Source: Ignelater luminosus (lineage: Eukaryota; Arthropoda; Insecta; Coleoptera; Elateridae). Taken from it: a DNA stretch of 64,000 bases. Below, one piece after another: positions 10,911 to 23,350 of the stretch. Within the stretch, counting starts at the first letter, position 1. Each line of letters begins with the position of its first letter. The DNA is taken from the NCBI GenBank assembly GCA_011009095.1, contig VTPC01090899.1, positions 145,840-209,839 of the forward strand, given 5' to 3'. The position numbers and the translations under genes were made by a program. The notes beneath the pieces were generated by a model. It saw nothing but the letters and a program-made list of their open reading frames with translations, did no database searches and was not told where the DNA came from.

Positions 10911-13364
10911 CGTTTATATAACAATTTAAATCGACTACCTACAGAGAACTACTATAGGTAATTGTTTGAACTACTTTCTTCTAGATGACTAGGATCGTTT
11001 GTCCTTCTAATCAGGTTAAGTTGTATAACATTATCTAAACTACAATGAACTTTTTGTTCTCTTTTAATAAAAAGAATTTATTAATTAAAACACGCATTCA
11101 ATATTTTTATTAAATTTTAATGTCTACAAAATAGAGGAAGAGATCTTTTAGGCTGCCAATTATGTAAAACTATCCTATACGAAGTTATAGAACTCTGGTG
11201 TTAGACAATTAAGTCAACTTGTCTGACAAATTCCTGCACCTCATCAATTTAAGTAAACCTTTCCATTTGGAGAACAAAAAAGTTGATTTATTAAAAAGCA
11301 AATTTTAGGATTGGAAGGATGAATCTATTATATAACCATCAAGCTTATCTATAATTTAAATGAATTAGAAGTTTTCTAATTTGTAACGTTTTAAAAAGAT
11401 TCATTCATTATTTATTCTGAAACAACTATTAAGCATTGGTAGCTATTTTGCAACCACATATAAATGTGTAAATATAAGAAGAACAAGAGAGGTTACCTAA
11501 ACAGTAGGTTATAAATACAATGAGACTTCAAATAGTCCATATCTGTTTATGTAGAATTCGTTCACCTACTTATAACGAAGTTTAATTCTGACAAAAAGTG
11601 CTCTTTAGGTTCTTTAGAATACAATAGCAACTTATTCCCTTTTATTGGAAGAATTAGAATGATCCTTGAGAACCTGTAATAAAACTACCAGTCCTTTTCA
11701 CGGACAAACACTGTAACGCTTTCTAGTTAATGTTTTGACAACAGCCTAGAAGCACTTGCTGAGTTTTACTCTAAACACATGTTTCCTTGTCAATCCGTTT
11801 GGATAATCTAATTACCGGATTTGGGCGATCCATGGAAGATAAAAATGGCTGAAAGACGACAATGAATTTGCTTCTATATAAAGAAGAACATATTAGCAAG
11901 AGTTGATAGTAACACGATAACGTCATAGGAAGAGACGATAGTAAAGACTAACTAAGATCAAAACTTTGATGAAAAGATAATGAAAGGGTTAATCAGAGAA
12001 GAGCAAAGGAGACAATATATACTTAGTAAGGTCATGCTTTTATAAATTCTTACCAAACAGCAAAAAAATAATGAGAACAATGGTTTACTCAAAATCAGAA
12101 AATTATCCTTTGTTTCGTTTTTGTGGTAAATAGATTGTTTGCAGATAAGTAAAGAAAGCCTGAGGTATGCAGCTTTGCACCAAAGACATTCACAATTAGT
12201 TAAATCTTTTGGCGCTTTTGTAAAAACAACCTATGGTCAAGAGAGTCCCCTTTAGAATATATCAATTGAAATAAGGTCTTAATTCGTTCGTTCAAAAATC
12301 AGAAATAGAAAAATTCATTTTTCTTCCAAAACTGTTTCGTTATTTCTCCTTTTTCAATAGCAATTTCTAATATCACTCTATAAAGCAAAATCGAGGTATT
12401 AACAGAAGTTGGCTAGATTGAATAGAAACATAAAATGTTGCACTTATGGTAACAGCCTTCAGTATTTATTATTGGTCTATCCATCGTACAAAGGCAGTGT
12501 GTTTATGTTTCGTTTTATCTAAACCTTTGAAGGTTACCAGTCTAAACACTCCTTTCTCAGGAGTAAATCAAAATCAAGTTTAAAATACATAGTACTTCAG
12601 TGCTTTCTGCTTGAGCTATGGCTCTTTCTTGAGCAATCTAACACTGCATATTTTAATTTTGCTTGTTGCAGACTTCTGGCCGTTTTTAATTTGGTTATAC
12701 AATCTACTCTATTCATAAGAAAGAAACCAAGTTATGGCACAGAAATAAAGCTGAAGATTCTACAGTCAATACTACACTTTCCTGAAAGTTGTGATTGAAA
12801 CGGTCACTTTTATATTTCATCTGCTACATCGCTACTGTTTTCTTGTACAAGTCTGTAGCAAGAAACAGAATCTGAATTATAAGTTCTTTCTTGCATACAA
12901 CTGATTAGAAAGGGTAATACTGAAAAGGTTCTTCTTGTCCTACATTGCACATTAGTATCTCCAACCACGGAAAGTAAATTATCGGTCCTTGAATTCATAA
13001 TAATTTAATGTATCTTAAAAAAATACTTGTAGTTATTATCTTTTGTTTGTAAGTACGATCTGTTCAAAATCATTGATTCTATAGTGTATTGGGCAAGGTT
13101 TTCAAATTTTAGGAATTAACTTATTGAATTGAAAAATGTACAGCGACTTGTTTCTATTTGGACTATAATTTAAATAGTAATGATTGGAATTTTTGTTCTT
13201 TAAGATTTTTTAACGGTATGCACCGAAAAAAAGACGCTAAATTATCCATTCGAATATTGGATACTGATAGTTTTCTTGTTCTTCTTCCTATGACTAGGAC
13301 CTATAATCTTGCACGGTCCAAAATTTCCCGGACTAACTGGGGATAAATTTGATGCAACGCGCAA
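10911..13364. other. No recognised feature
   Basis: Open frames at 12810-12998 and 13158-13346 carry no recognisable domain. No terminal repeats or coding motifs seen. Confidence 0.55.
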
Positions 13365-13985
13365 AAACCTAGTAATTTCTTAATCGACCCGAAAAGCCTC
13401 GGAGGTCTAAACGGCCCGAGAAGCCTAACAGGCATAAAAGGCCTTACAGGATTTTAAGAAGACCAACAAGACGTAGGCTTGAAAAGCCTGATAAACTGAG
13501 TCCTGGCCCGACCTAAAAGCTTGAGTTTTAGGCCGCATCGCGCAGATGTCTGATCAAGAAATCCGATTCGTGTACGTCTCTACGCTGCAGTACGAATATT
13601 TAATATTAAAAATAATGCCCTTCCAGTATGTACGAAACTAACGTTCGTTTGATTCAGAAAAAGTAAGTTCTCTATACGGTACAATACAAAAATCCTCCTC
13701 TTCGGTTCAGTATGAAAATAATGTTTGTCTGGGTCAGTACCAAAATAACACTGGTCCGAGTCAGTACGACAATTTCTCGACGTGGTTTAGTACGAAAATA
13801 GTTCATCCGAGTTAGTACAAAAAAGATTTCTGTCCGGTGCATGAAAAATCGTCAGCTTCGGATCAGTACAAAGATAACGACCTGAGAAGCCCGACCGACC
13901 CGATAAGCCCGACCAGCCCGATTGACCTGACCTAAGCTGGAAGAGCCCGATAAAGTTTTACACTGAGAACCGACCCGACTCGAAT
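13365..13985. repeat. Composite tandem repeat built on multiples of 9 bp
   Basis: There are three zones. (1) 13385-13438: two 27-bp units of the form GACCCGAAAAGCCTCGGAGG followed by about 7 bp, continuing in degenerate form to about 13530. (2) About 13585-13875: a different 27-bp unit whose marker CAGTA recurs near 13708, 13735, 13762, 13788, 13815 and 13865, with degenerate copies upstream. (3) 13881-13935: three 18-bp units of type CCCGATAAGCCCGACCAG. The first and last zones share the CCCGAxAAG core. The periods 27, 27 and 18 are all multiples of 9. Stops interrupt every frame, so this is not obviously coding. Confidence 0.75.
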
Positions 13986-13999
13986 CCGAACTCATACAG

Positions 14000-14790
14000 T
14001 GCAGGCTTCTACTAGGACCTATGTCCTGTTTGTTTTTAGCCTTGCTATTTTGTCGATGATGAGATTCAGCTTTGTTGCCATCGTTTTGATGGGTTTTCGT
14101 TTTTATATATTTTTGCTAGATGTACATCCTAATTTCAATCTTCCTGTTAGTTCCAGTTTCTTTTCTTTCCTTGATCCACTTCATCACGTCTCGTACTTTG
14201 CATCTTTCTCTCATGTTTACGTTTTTCTGTTGGTATCTTAATGCTATTCCCAGTACGTTCCTTAGCACTTTTATCTCTGTTGTTTCTTATCTTCTATTTT
14301 GTACGTTTACTTATGTTTCCCCCTCTTGTCTTGCCAGCATATACTGATACGGTCGTATCGTTGCTTTATAGATTTTTAGTTTGCTGTCTACTTTCCTATC
14401 TCTGTTTCTCCAAATCATTTCATTAAAAGCCCCTGTTACCTGGGTTGCTGCTGTTGTTTCGTTTTGACTTCAACACACAATCCGTGTTCCTAGATACGTA
14501 AATTTCATAAATTGCTCTATTGCACTTCCTTTAATGTCTTAGCTTGCATCTCATTTAGTTTTTGATGTTGAAATTTCTGTTGTATTGTTTTCTTGTTAAA
14601 TTAAATATATAGAGTAATCTCTGCAGGTCCTCTTCGTCGCTGGTCATTAATACAACATTATTAGAGTAGCATAAGACGATGATGTTAGCGTGTCTCATTC
14701 TGCGTCCTGCATCACTTTTTGCCGATTGTTGGTAGCCATATTCTAAAACCAATTTTAGTGTACTTGATTTCAAAACAGACCCAATAGTGA
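14000..14790 (-). mobile_element. LINE reverse transcriptase fragment, decayed
   Basis: On the minus strand, 14773-14555 reads on from GYQQSAKSDAG to VLCYSNNVVLMTSDEEDLQR. This aligns with the YADDVVLM palm motif of APE-type LINE reverse transcriptases. The two catalytic Asp residues are replaced by Ser-Asn-Asn in this copy. The following 500 bp contains decayed C-terminal motifs in other frames, for example RLAKIYKNENPSKR-like residues near 14100, which resemble the end of RTE-type ORF2. Many stops. The open plus-strand frames at 13999-14426 are shadows of this element. Confidence 0.65.
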
Positions 14791-17700
14791 AACTTAGTAA
14801 TGCCCATTAGTTTCAAACTATTGAAACTGAAAACTATTAAGTTGCGACAGAAGCTTTGCTAGGCGTAGTAGCAACTTAATTAATGCAGGTAATGCTACAA
14901 ACAGACATCAACTGATGTTTCAAGTTGGACAAGGTGCATCTTCGCAAGACGACGCCTTAGATCTCTTTTCTATGAAAAATTAAATCGCCGGTCTTGTGGA
15001 AACCCTTATTTAGTCTTTGGTTAAAGAAAGATCCATTATGATGTACGATCTTTTTTTTTCTTTATTCTTCATCATCATCAGTCAAGCACAGATCTTTGTA
15101 TTTTTCTTGCAATCACTCTGTTTAAAATCCTATATTAAAAGTTGACTTCTTTTATTTATTTACATTTAGATTTCTTTTTCTGTGAAAACGATTCAAAACC
15201 AGCTTCTTCCATAGATCGAGATCGCGCTTGGAAACTACGTTGTAGTTATCTCTTTTGCTAAAAGTTGTAACAAACCAACAAAAAGATTCCAGAAATCAAC
15301 CTAAATCCGTACAAGAGAATAGCTAAAGGAAATTGCGTACTTATATAGTAGGAAAGAATTAGAAATCTAAAACTGTACTTTCTTTGTCCTATCCGTTACG
15401 GTTATTGAAAGAATTCCATCAGATAAACGGAGACGCTATTTGCATAATGCCTTGTATGCCATTTCAAGAACAGTTTCGAAAAAGAAAAATAATTTACAAA
15501 GCACTTTGAAAATGTAAGAAATGTTCCAATCTTTCACATGGAATGCCATACGGTAATTGCGTGTAGATACGTAAAAAGTTCTTAAAAATTAATGCTCATG
15601 TAAGAAATGACACAAAAAGAAACTATAAAAATGGTAAATTGAGAAATAGAAATACAAAAATCTGTTCAAAACCATATGGCAAAGTGCAAAATCACAAAAG
15701 AACATGGTACTGTATGTAAATAATCTGTGGTGAACTTTATTTTAATCTTGTCAGTGGAAAACAAACTGCATCATTCTAGTACAGCTGAAGAAGTTTTTCA
15801 TCTTTGTACAGTTAAACAATGATAAGTGCATGTCAATATTTGCATTTAAGTTTAAAAATTCATTGAGCAGCCTTTAGAATATCAAGAAAAACACCGAATA
15901 GATTGTGTTGTAAAAAAAAGTTGTTGCACAAAAATAACAGGTGTTGGTATCTTAGAATCTATGGACAACAAGATCGAAAATCCTCAAACTTGCATATTCT
16001 GAAGTTGAGAATTTTTTATAGAATGACATTTTTGGCTCTGCTACATTTTTAGTACGATTATCAAGTTTTTTATGATCCCAGAACCCACATTATTAAATCT
16101 TGAGGCAGTAGCGTCGTGTACAACTAGTTGGAAAGCTGCTCCATTCAGAAAAGTTTGAAGCTACAACAATGGTTCAAAATCTGGCCTGTCTAACACGTCT
16201 TCTGTTGGCTTTACAAAACATATCTGTTTCTGAGAGTCTCCAATTATGCAAAACAACTCGCGTTAGATAATGCTTTTGAAGACATCACTTGAAAAATATG
16301 TTATTTGAAAACTTCATGGTTGGATACACGAGGGTCGATTACCAGAAAACAGCGAAGCGTAGTGATAGTTTGTTATGAGCACAAGACTGGATTGTGGAGT
16401 GTGTCATTTAGCATTTTGATGAGTTTTGTTCTAATAACATTTATGATTTTGCGTTGTGAATAAAATTAATAATTTAAATAATCGGATCGGGTTATTAAAT
16501 ATGAAGTATGGTCTGCTGCTCTTTTCCAATTGAGCACTTGAACATTACTACTACATACTAGATTAAAGAACTTCATTGATCTGAAAAGCACGTTTTAAAG
16601 CAAAACAAATGAAGCAGTTCAATTGAAAGTCTTCAAAAAAAAAGAAAGAGTGTGACCAGAATTTTATAAAAAAACTTAATTTAGAATCCATACCATGCGA
16701 TATTAGGTAATTTGTATAATTTTACTTTACAGATTTATTCTATTTCTAGTATAAATTTCAGGTTTGCATGTAATATTTTTATGAAAACTTCAAACTCATT
16801 AAGTAGTACTTTGAAAGTTTCAGTACAACGTGCTAAGTGATTTTTTACATAGGAAACCTACACTATTTTCATTATGGAAAGGTTTGATAAGAGACATTTA
16901 ATTCGTTCTAATGTAACTTTAAAAATCGCTTTAAGTGATTAAAGATGAAATTTCTAAACATCAGGTGTCCTAAAAGACTTGAATTAGTTTAATAGAAACA
17001 TTTTAAAAGTAGTGTTAGTTTTTCAACCCTATTAATAAGGCGCACAAAAGAATTTAGCACAACAGAAATTAGTACGTACTATACTTCGTTCTTACATTAT
17101 AAAAGACCCCTCTGCTTATATATAATATAATAAGTTAGACATGATTCTGAACTATTATTAAGAGGTACAAAGAGTGCAAACAATAGAATTGCGTTTAAAG
17201 GCTTGTTCTCGGATCTAATATTTTTCAACATTCATATTATCTTGTTTCGCTACAACCGAACGCCACTTTCATATAGAATAGCGAAAACTGTAACTTCACT
17301 ATTAACATCATCTTATATGTAGTACAATGCTTGGGGCATAAAGGGGCTGGCCGCTTTTAAGGAAAATGAGATTCTAATTAATTTTTTTTCTTTATAATGG
17401 AACTTATGGGAAGGCAAAGATTTAATATATTAAATTAAGTAATTTTAAAATTAACGCTTTTTAAATTGATGCTGTTAATGTTACATTAGCTACATAGTTC
17501 ACATACTCAAAACAAATGCCCCTAGCGCAAGGTGTTGTGATTGTGTGGCCATCATTTTTGTGCGAGGTGCAAAATTAGGTTTATAAATTAGCACAAAAAT
17601 GAAATCTTAATTAATCTCAATATTTAATTTTTAAAAATCTTTCAGATTCATCACTTAAAATGCTGAAATTTCTACTAATATACATTTAGAAATTTACATA

Positions 17701-20700
17701 CAAATAAAAAAAGTTTTTTTTAAGTTTTGAGTATGGGATGCATCGTTTTCGAATAAAAATAAATTACTATTTTTTTAAATAATGTTTCTCATTTTATTTT
17801 TTGGAAATATCCACAGAAAGAAATATGACAGCAAGACGGGTACAGCGCCAGCAAAATCAAGCATCCAAAATCGGTTGAAAATGCAAAGTACTGATCTATG
17901 GTGGTTTGATAAGAAGATTATGGGTATATAAAAGAAAATATAATAAGAATAAAGTACTACAACAACGATGCCTTCTGATTTGAAAATAAGTATGGAAATT
18001 ACTAATCTTCGACGAATAAGTGTTCTAAGGTAAGTGTTCTCAAATGATGATTTTCTTGCTTGTCTATGGTAAGTAGTTGCTTCTGAATAGTATACGTTTC
18101 TTCATGAAACAGCATCAAACAATGATTTCTTTGTCTTATTTATACACCACACTTATGGTTATGTATGTAGTGACGAATAAAATCTATTGGGCAGATGCAG
18201 CATTTAGTAGTCAGGACGCAATTCCAAACCTTTTCAATTGGAATCTTTACGAATGGATCATAACTTCCCATTGAATCAAAATCGAAGAAGTTGCCAGGTC
18301 AGCGGTTATTTTCTTTGGACAATCAAATGTTGCCACATCAGATCTTGCATGACATTTCTCGCAACGTCACAATCTTAGAGAAAAGTGATTACTGTTTATT
18401 ATTTATGATAATTTATTGTATTGAGAAAAATGTAATAAATCTTACCATAACTAAAGAAGACGCCAGTCGCTATAGATTTTGGTATTTTGGTACTAAGATA
18501 AAAAACGATCTTAAAAATTAAGTAAATATCTATGGGCATTGGAGGTTTTTGAGGAAGTTGTTCAATTAATATTTTTTTCTTTGAATGTGTTATATACATC
18601 ACTGAAGATGTTTCTAACAGACTGGGAAAATTCAAATTTGAAACTTGCTTTAGTCAACTGTTTAAATTAGAATTTAGCAACACAGTTTTTCCTATCCCAT
18701 TCTCATTTCTTTGTGTTTTTCTCTTCTTTCTACTGTTTGATTATCTTCAATTTTGAAGTTTTTCAGAAACTAGCTCTTAACAAAATACTTATAATTGCGG
18801 TCATCATGTTCAATCTCTGGGAATTCTTTGTGCCAATAAAATCTTTAAATAATTAAGAAACTATTACATTCTGTACTTGCAATCTTAAGAATTCAATTCT
18901 GCGGAATTTTCAAATTTTTCAAGATTGACATTCTAAAGTTTCTGACTCTTAAGTTAATATCTTTCTCTATGCTATTGTTCTTTTGAACTTATCTTAAACT
19001 GAATACATGTATTTGGATCAAATCATGTAAAATTTTGATTATCATTCGTAGAAACTGTATCGTAGTCATTTATAGATCGATTTCCCAAGTGCAGAATTTG
19101 CAGAAATTCTGATCATTACATCGAGCGATCATATTTGAACCACTACTTTCCAATAAGCAATGTTTTCAAATAAAGCAATAACAAAAGACAATAACAAGTA
19201 GTAATCATTATTTGTTTTAATATTCAACAAAACCTAAACAAAGTAACCTAAGTTTACTATGGTAAAAAGATTATTCAAAACAGAAACCATGTGACTTTGC
19301 ACTCGGCCCATTAACAGTTTTGATGATTATGAAACAAGATATTGTCTAATCTGTCTTTTCAAACACTTAATAGACTTTCTTAAGAAATAAAATGTTTGTG
19401 AAAAACATTTGATGCTCATCTGACGCATCTGTGGCTAAAATCTGTCTCACCCGTCAAAGGTGCGCAAGAATGAATCTGACTCAAAAGCGTTCTAATTAGC
19501 TCCTAATTAAAATAATTGAATCCAAAAGGTAATCTTATTGATTCATCACTTCTTAATTTAAGTTTTATATAGTTAACAGCAGTTTCTCTAAAGTTGTTTT
19601 TAGAATATTGTCACTTCTAGCAACTGTGAGAAAAAGTTTTCAGAATCTTCAAAAGTTTTTTTTTGTGAAAACGAGCGTTGGCTGCGTAATATAATGTCAA
19701 CTAATGTTATTTAAATGAAATTTAAAGTTTTTGACTTTGACGGAAGCATTTAAACTTGTTAGTGAAAATAACTATATTCTACAGCTAAACAAAGAAGATC
19801 TAAACTAAGAATCTGAAGCTCGAAACTAAGCATTGTGAATTATTTGGCACGCAAAGAATATCTTTAAAAAAATCGTAACATTTGCAAGTAAAAACCAGAA
19901 AGCGGCCGATTTCCAATAATTTACATGAGAAAAAAAGAACACTCTAGAATTAGAGAGTGAACATTTCCTTTCGGTAATGTTTTTTGCAATCTTCATCTTG
20001 CCTTGTCTATGTCTTGGATTTCTGGAGATTTTCATTTTATTACTTCAAAACTATACCTACTGTAAACCCTATCTTTTATATAGGTGCTATTTTGTTCGTT
20101 CTTTCCATAAAATGCATTTTATTCCTGTTGCGTATTCTTGAAATGCCCCATTTTCATCCTTTTCCGGCTCTATCTCAGTCTTTATATTTTTAGACTTTTT
20201 GTACTTTCTTTTATTAATTGTCACATTCTACATTCTTCGACACCAAGCTTCATTCTTTATCTAGCATCACTAAATTTATTTACCAAAATAAGCTGAATGA
20301 GTTACTCATCAAGACTCAAGAGGAAACATCATCGATAATTTATGTTGAAACTTTCTTGAATGTTGAGTGATAGAAAAACTGCTGTAATTTCGTTCCCCAA
20401 AGTCATTAAAATGGGATATCTGTAGAGAATATATTGCAAGCACCACTTCATTCTCAAGAATCTGAACTTAATTATCCCTCTAGTAGACAGCTGATAACAC
20501 ATAAAATGTTTCGCAAGGCGAACTTTTACACTTTGTAAGAAGATATTCCTCAGTCAGATTTTTAGAAAAACTTTCTTCGTATGGACAAAATTAATTAGAG
20601 CGAAGAGTGCGCCATAATCGAAATTCGGACACTGGCGCTGCATATATCCTAGCAACACTTCTGGTGCTTCATTGGTGTTTGTGATGGTCTAAGACTAAAC

Positions 20701-22600
20701 AAGTTCATTTAAAAAAATTATTAGTTCATCTGGAGTATCGCTTCAAAACGACCTCTGAAAGAATGTAGCAAGGATCTTAGCATTCAGAATTACAATTCTC
20801 GAAAGTATTTGCTGCCTAAAACTCAAGGAAGATTTTAGACGATTTAAACGGACAGAGTAGACGGATTTCTTAGAAACGGTCTAAACAAGTATTTTATTTG
20901 GGCGAGTTCACTCGAGCAGATGTGTTCACAGTAAAAAATGATAACTCACTACGGTTGTGTAGATTTGGTTGTTTTAGGTAGGTACCACATATATCTCGAT
21001 AACTCAATGGCTTTATAAACAAACGAAGAGTTAGATTCTGAAAATCTAAAGGGTCTGTACAATATTTTCAAACGACTCAGATTCATTGAAAGGCATAGCC
21101 CACATTTCCTTAGGAATATGACAGTCTTCGAAGTCTACCAACACGAAACTGTTGCATTAAGCTGATTTAAGAAAACTAATAACTTAGTTTCAAGAGAAAG
21201 TTGCTTGAAATAACTTGGAGTAAACTTATAATCTCTCTTTTAAATGTCTTGTTTGTCTTTGTTCGTGACTTAAAACAATTGCAGTTTGAAATACTAAATT
21301 AAATGTCGGAACACCACTTGGAAAATATACTAATGGGTATACTAAGAGTAAAATGGCGATTCGGAAGATTCTTTGTATCCCGTCGGCCCAATCCGTCCCT
21401 GGCTATTTACTATTTTGATTGTTCTCAATGTCCTTCTATATCGTTTAGATTACACGCTGGGTCTTGCTTTAAAATCCATAATTGTGACCATATCACTTTT
21501 AAAAATTTTGAAATCTTGATTTTTAAACCCTAAACATCTTTAGCTTTTGATTTTATACCTTGAAGCAAGTCTACTATTGGATATATACCAATATTTTAAT
21601 CTTTACCATTTAAATGTACCCAAAAAGATGTTTATCATATTACTATTCTGATAAAGAATATTAGCCACTTGTTGTATAATATACAAGAAGAAAAGTTTGT
21701 AGAAACTTGATCATGAACCACTTCCAATACAGGTACCACGCTATTACACAGCCATGTTCCAGAAACATAAATAAGTAATGTTGATAAGGTATACTGTGTA
21801 GAATTCCTGTTAAAAATAATTTATTTCCTTCAGTAAAGACACATTGATTTATTATTAGAAATTTCAACACACATAGGCAAGAACGTTTACGCAAAACATG
21901 CATACTTTTAGAACAATGTTCGTCTCACAGGCAAAGTGATAAATACAGACTCTCATCGTCTAAATAAATCGAGATGCAAAAAAGTTGGTTAAAGGAAGCT
22001 GTAGACATCAGATAGGCTACCTTTAATTATGTAACATCTAGGAGTATTCAGTAACTAATGACGGGAAACATGTTTTTTATTTTGTTGTCTAAATGCTATT
22101 TAACATTAAACATAATTTTTAGTTCTTTTTTAAAGTCACATTTGTTGGCAAATCTCTGATTGTTCATACTAGTTTACTATTATTTGTACTAACATACCAC
22201 ATTTTCTTGTTATACTAGAAGAAATTCAAATGTAAGTATATTACGTCACAACTTGGATTACAAATCCGTCTGATTATATCATAAAACTATGGTTTCAAGT
22301 TTCTAATTCATTTAGGAAGCATGTTCGATATTACTAAAAATAACACAGTTTATGTTCTAGTGACGTTTCTAAGTCACAATGTTAACTTGAAATTTCTTAA
22401 AAAGGTAAAACGAAAACTAAAAGGTTAAATTCAAAGCGTTCAAATTGAGTTCGAAAGCGCAACAGATCAAAATCAATTTGTGTCGAAACGCTTATAATGA
22501 GGGCTTTTCGTTATTTTAAAGGTAAAATAAATTTTCTGACCTATTAAATCATTAACTCTATTATTTATGTTACTCTAATTTGTTTAATGTTTATTGTATA
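14791..22600. other. No recognised gene; part of inferred intron
   Basis: Almost 8 kb of AT-rich DNA without a recognisable coding domain. Frames at 18077-18274, 18291-18521, 19826-20193, 21303-21533 and 21661-21903 are 60-80 codons long, overlap on opposite strands and show no motifs. I looked for a homeodomain exon (WFQNRR-type codons on the minus strand) and did not find one. Confidence 0.5.
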
Positions 22601-22779
22601 ATGGCGTGTTACGTATGATTTATTACGCTACTTCGATTTGGGGAATTGATAAACCGTATAATAATAGGATTTGTTATGCTAAACTGAATTAAACCTTGTG
22701 GGAATTTAAATAATGTTATACTACGTCTTATTAGAACTAATGAGAAAACAATTGATAAACAAATTGTTAAATAAGTTAC

Positions 22780-22981
22780 CTGCACTTTCAACATTTCCTG
22801 GTGTATTCGAACGATCATTTTCCGTCTGATGTTCTTCTTTATTATGTCTTGCGAGACCCAAAATATTATCAATAGTATGCCGTGGTCCCGTATTAGGACT
22901 AGAAACCATCCTTAGGGGTTTCACCTCCAGGCCACCAAAGCTCAACATCGCCGATGTATCGTCGCAACGTTCCGACTCCAT
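22780..22981 (-). CDS. First coding exon of a paired-like homeobox gene, probably retinal homeobox (Rx)
   Basis: A 67-codon exon plus one base starts at ATG 22981 (MESERCDDTSAML, context GTGATGG with G at -3 and +4). It ends at AG|GTAACT, a good 5' splice donor, with the intron starting at 22779 in phase 1. An open frame reaches three codons upstream of the ATG only through a GTG, so I chose the ATG. Residues 35-42 are HTIDNILG, the octapeptide (EH1-like Groucho-binding motif) found near the N-terminus of Rx and some other paired-class homeodomain proteins. The surrounding PRHTIDNILGLA and the exon break after the octapeptide fit Rx, a transcription factor of eye and anterior brain development. 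Codon use is ordinary and base composition is richer in GC than the flanks. The homeodomain exon is not in the window, so the family call is inference. Alternatives are goosecoid-like or Pax-like genes. Confidence 0.5.
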
Positions 22982-22984
22982 CAC

Positions 22985-23350
22985 GCGGTTACGACCGACT
23001 GAAAGTCTTGTTTTCCTTCTATTCCTCGAGGGGCGGTTTTAGGGTGGAGTTTATATAAAATGGCCAATAGTGATTTCGTATCATCCAAGATGGAGTCTAT
23101 TGCCGGTATTATGAGAGAGAAAGAGAAAGATCGAACCCTAAACACCACACTTGATGCATTGTGACGCGGTGTGGTAAAAAGAGGGAGCTAAAACGTTGAT
23201 GGGCAATAGAAACATTAGCGAATTGCATCTATTATGTGTTACTTACTGTTCGTTTTCGTGCGGTATGGAGCTTATTTACGCTGTTCTTGACAATCAATCA
23301 CACTTGAACGCACATAGGTGTCGTACTTTGCGGTTAGCATTTAATTAACG
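22985..23350 (-). promoter_or_regulatory. Presumed 5' UTR and promoter of the Rx-like gene
   Basis: Directly upstream of the exon (minus strand). A TATATAAA string lies at 23057-23050, with an inverted CCAAT (ATTGGCC) just upstream of it at about 23068-23062. TTTCAGTC, an arthropod-type initiator, lies at 23004-22997. The TATA-to-initiator distance, about 57 bp, is too long for a canonical pair, so only one of them may be used. A purine-rich GAGAGAGAAAGAGAAAGA tract at about 23112-23131 could bind GAGA-type factors. The base composition is markedly less AT-rich than the flanks. The transcription start is not proven. Confidence 0.35.

Noticed and set aside
13585..13880. 27-bp repeats considered as a CRISPR array
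   Set aside because: Units are directly adjacent and degenerate with no unique spacers, the context is eukaryotic, and no cas genes are present.
13999..14426. Three overlapping plus-strand frames rich in Phe, Ser and Leu, considered as a membrane protein
   Set aside because: They are antisense to a LINE reverse transcriptase remnant and overlap one another.
1..22779. Search for the Rx homeodomain exon on the minus strand
   Set aside because: No sequence encoding a WFQNRR-type recognition helix or an upstream homeodomain helix was recognised; it probably lies outside the window.
22609..22872. Minus-strand 87-codon frame overlapping the Rx-like exon
   Set aside because: It is a shadow in another frame that runs through the splice donor into the intron and has no octapeptide or domain.
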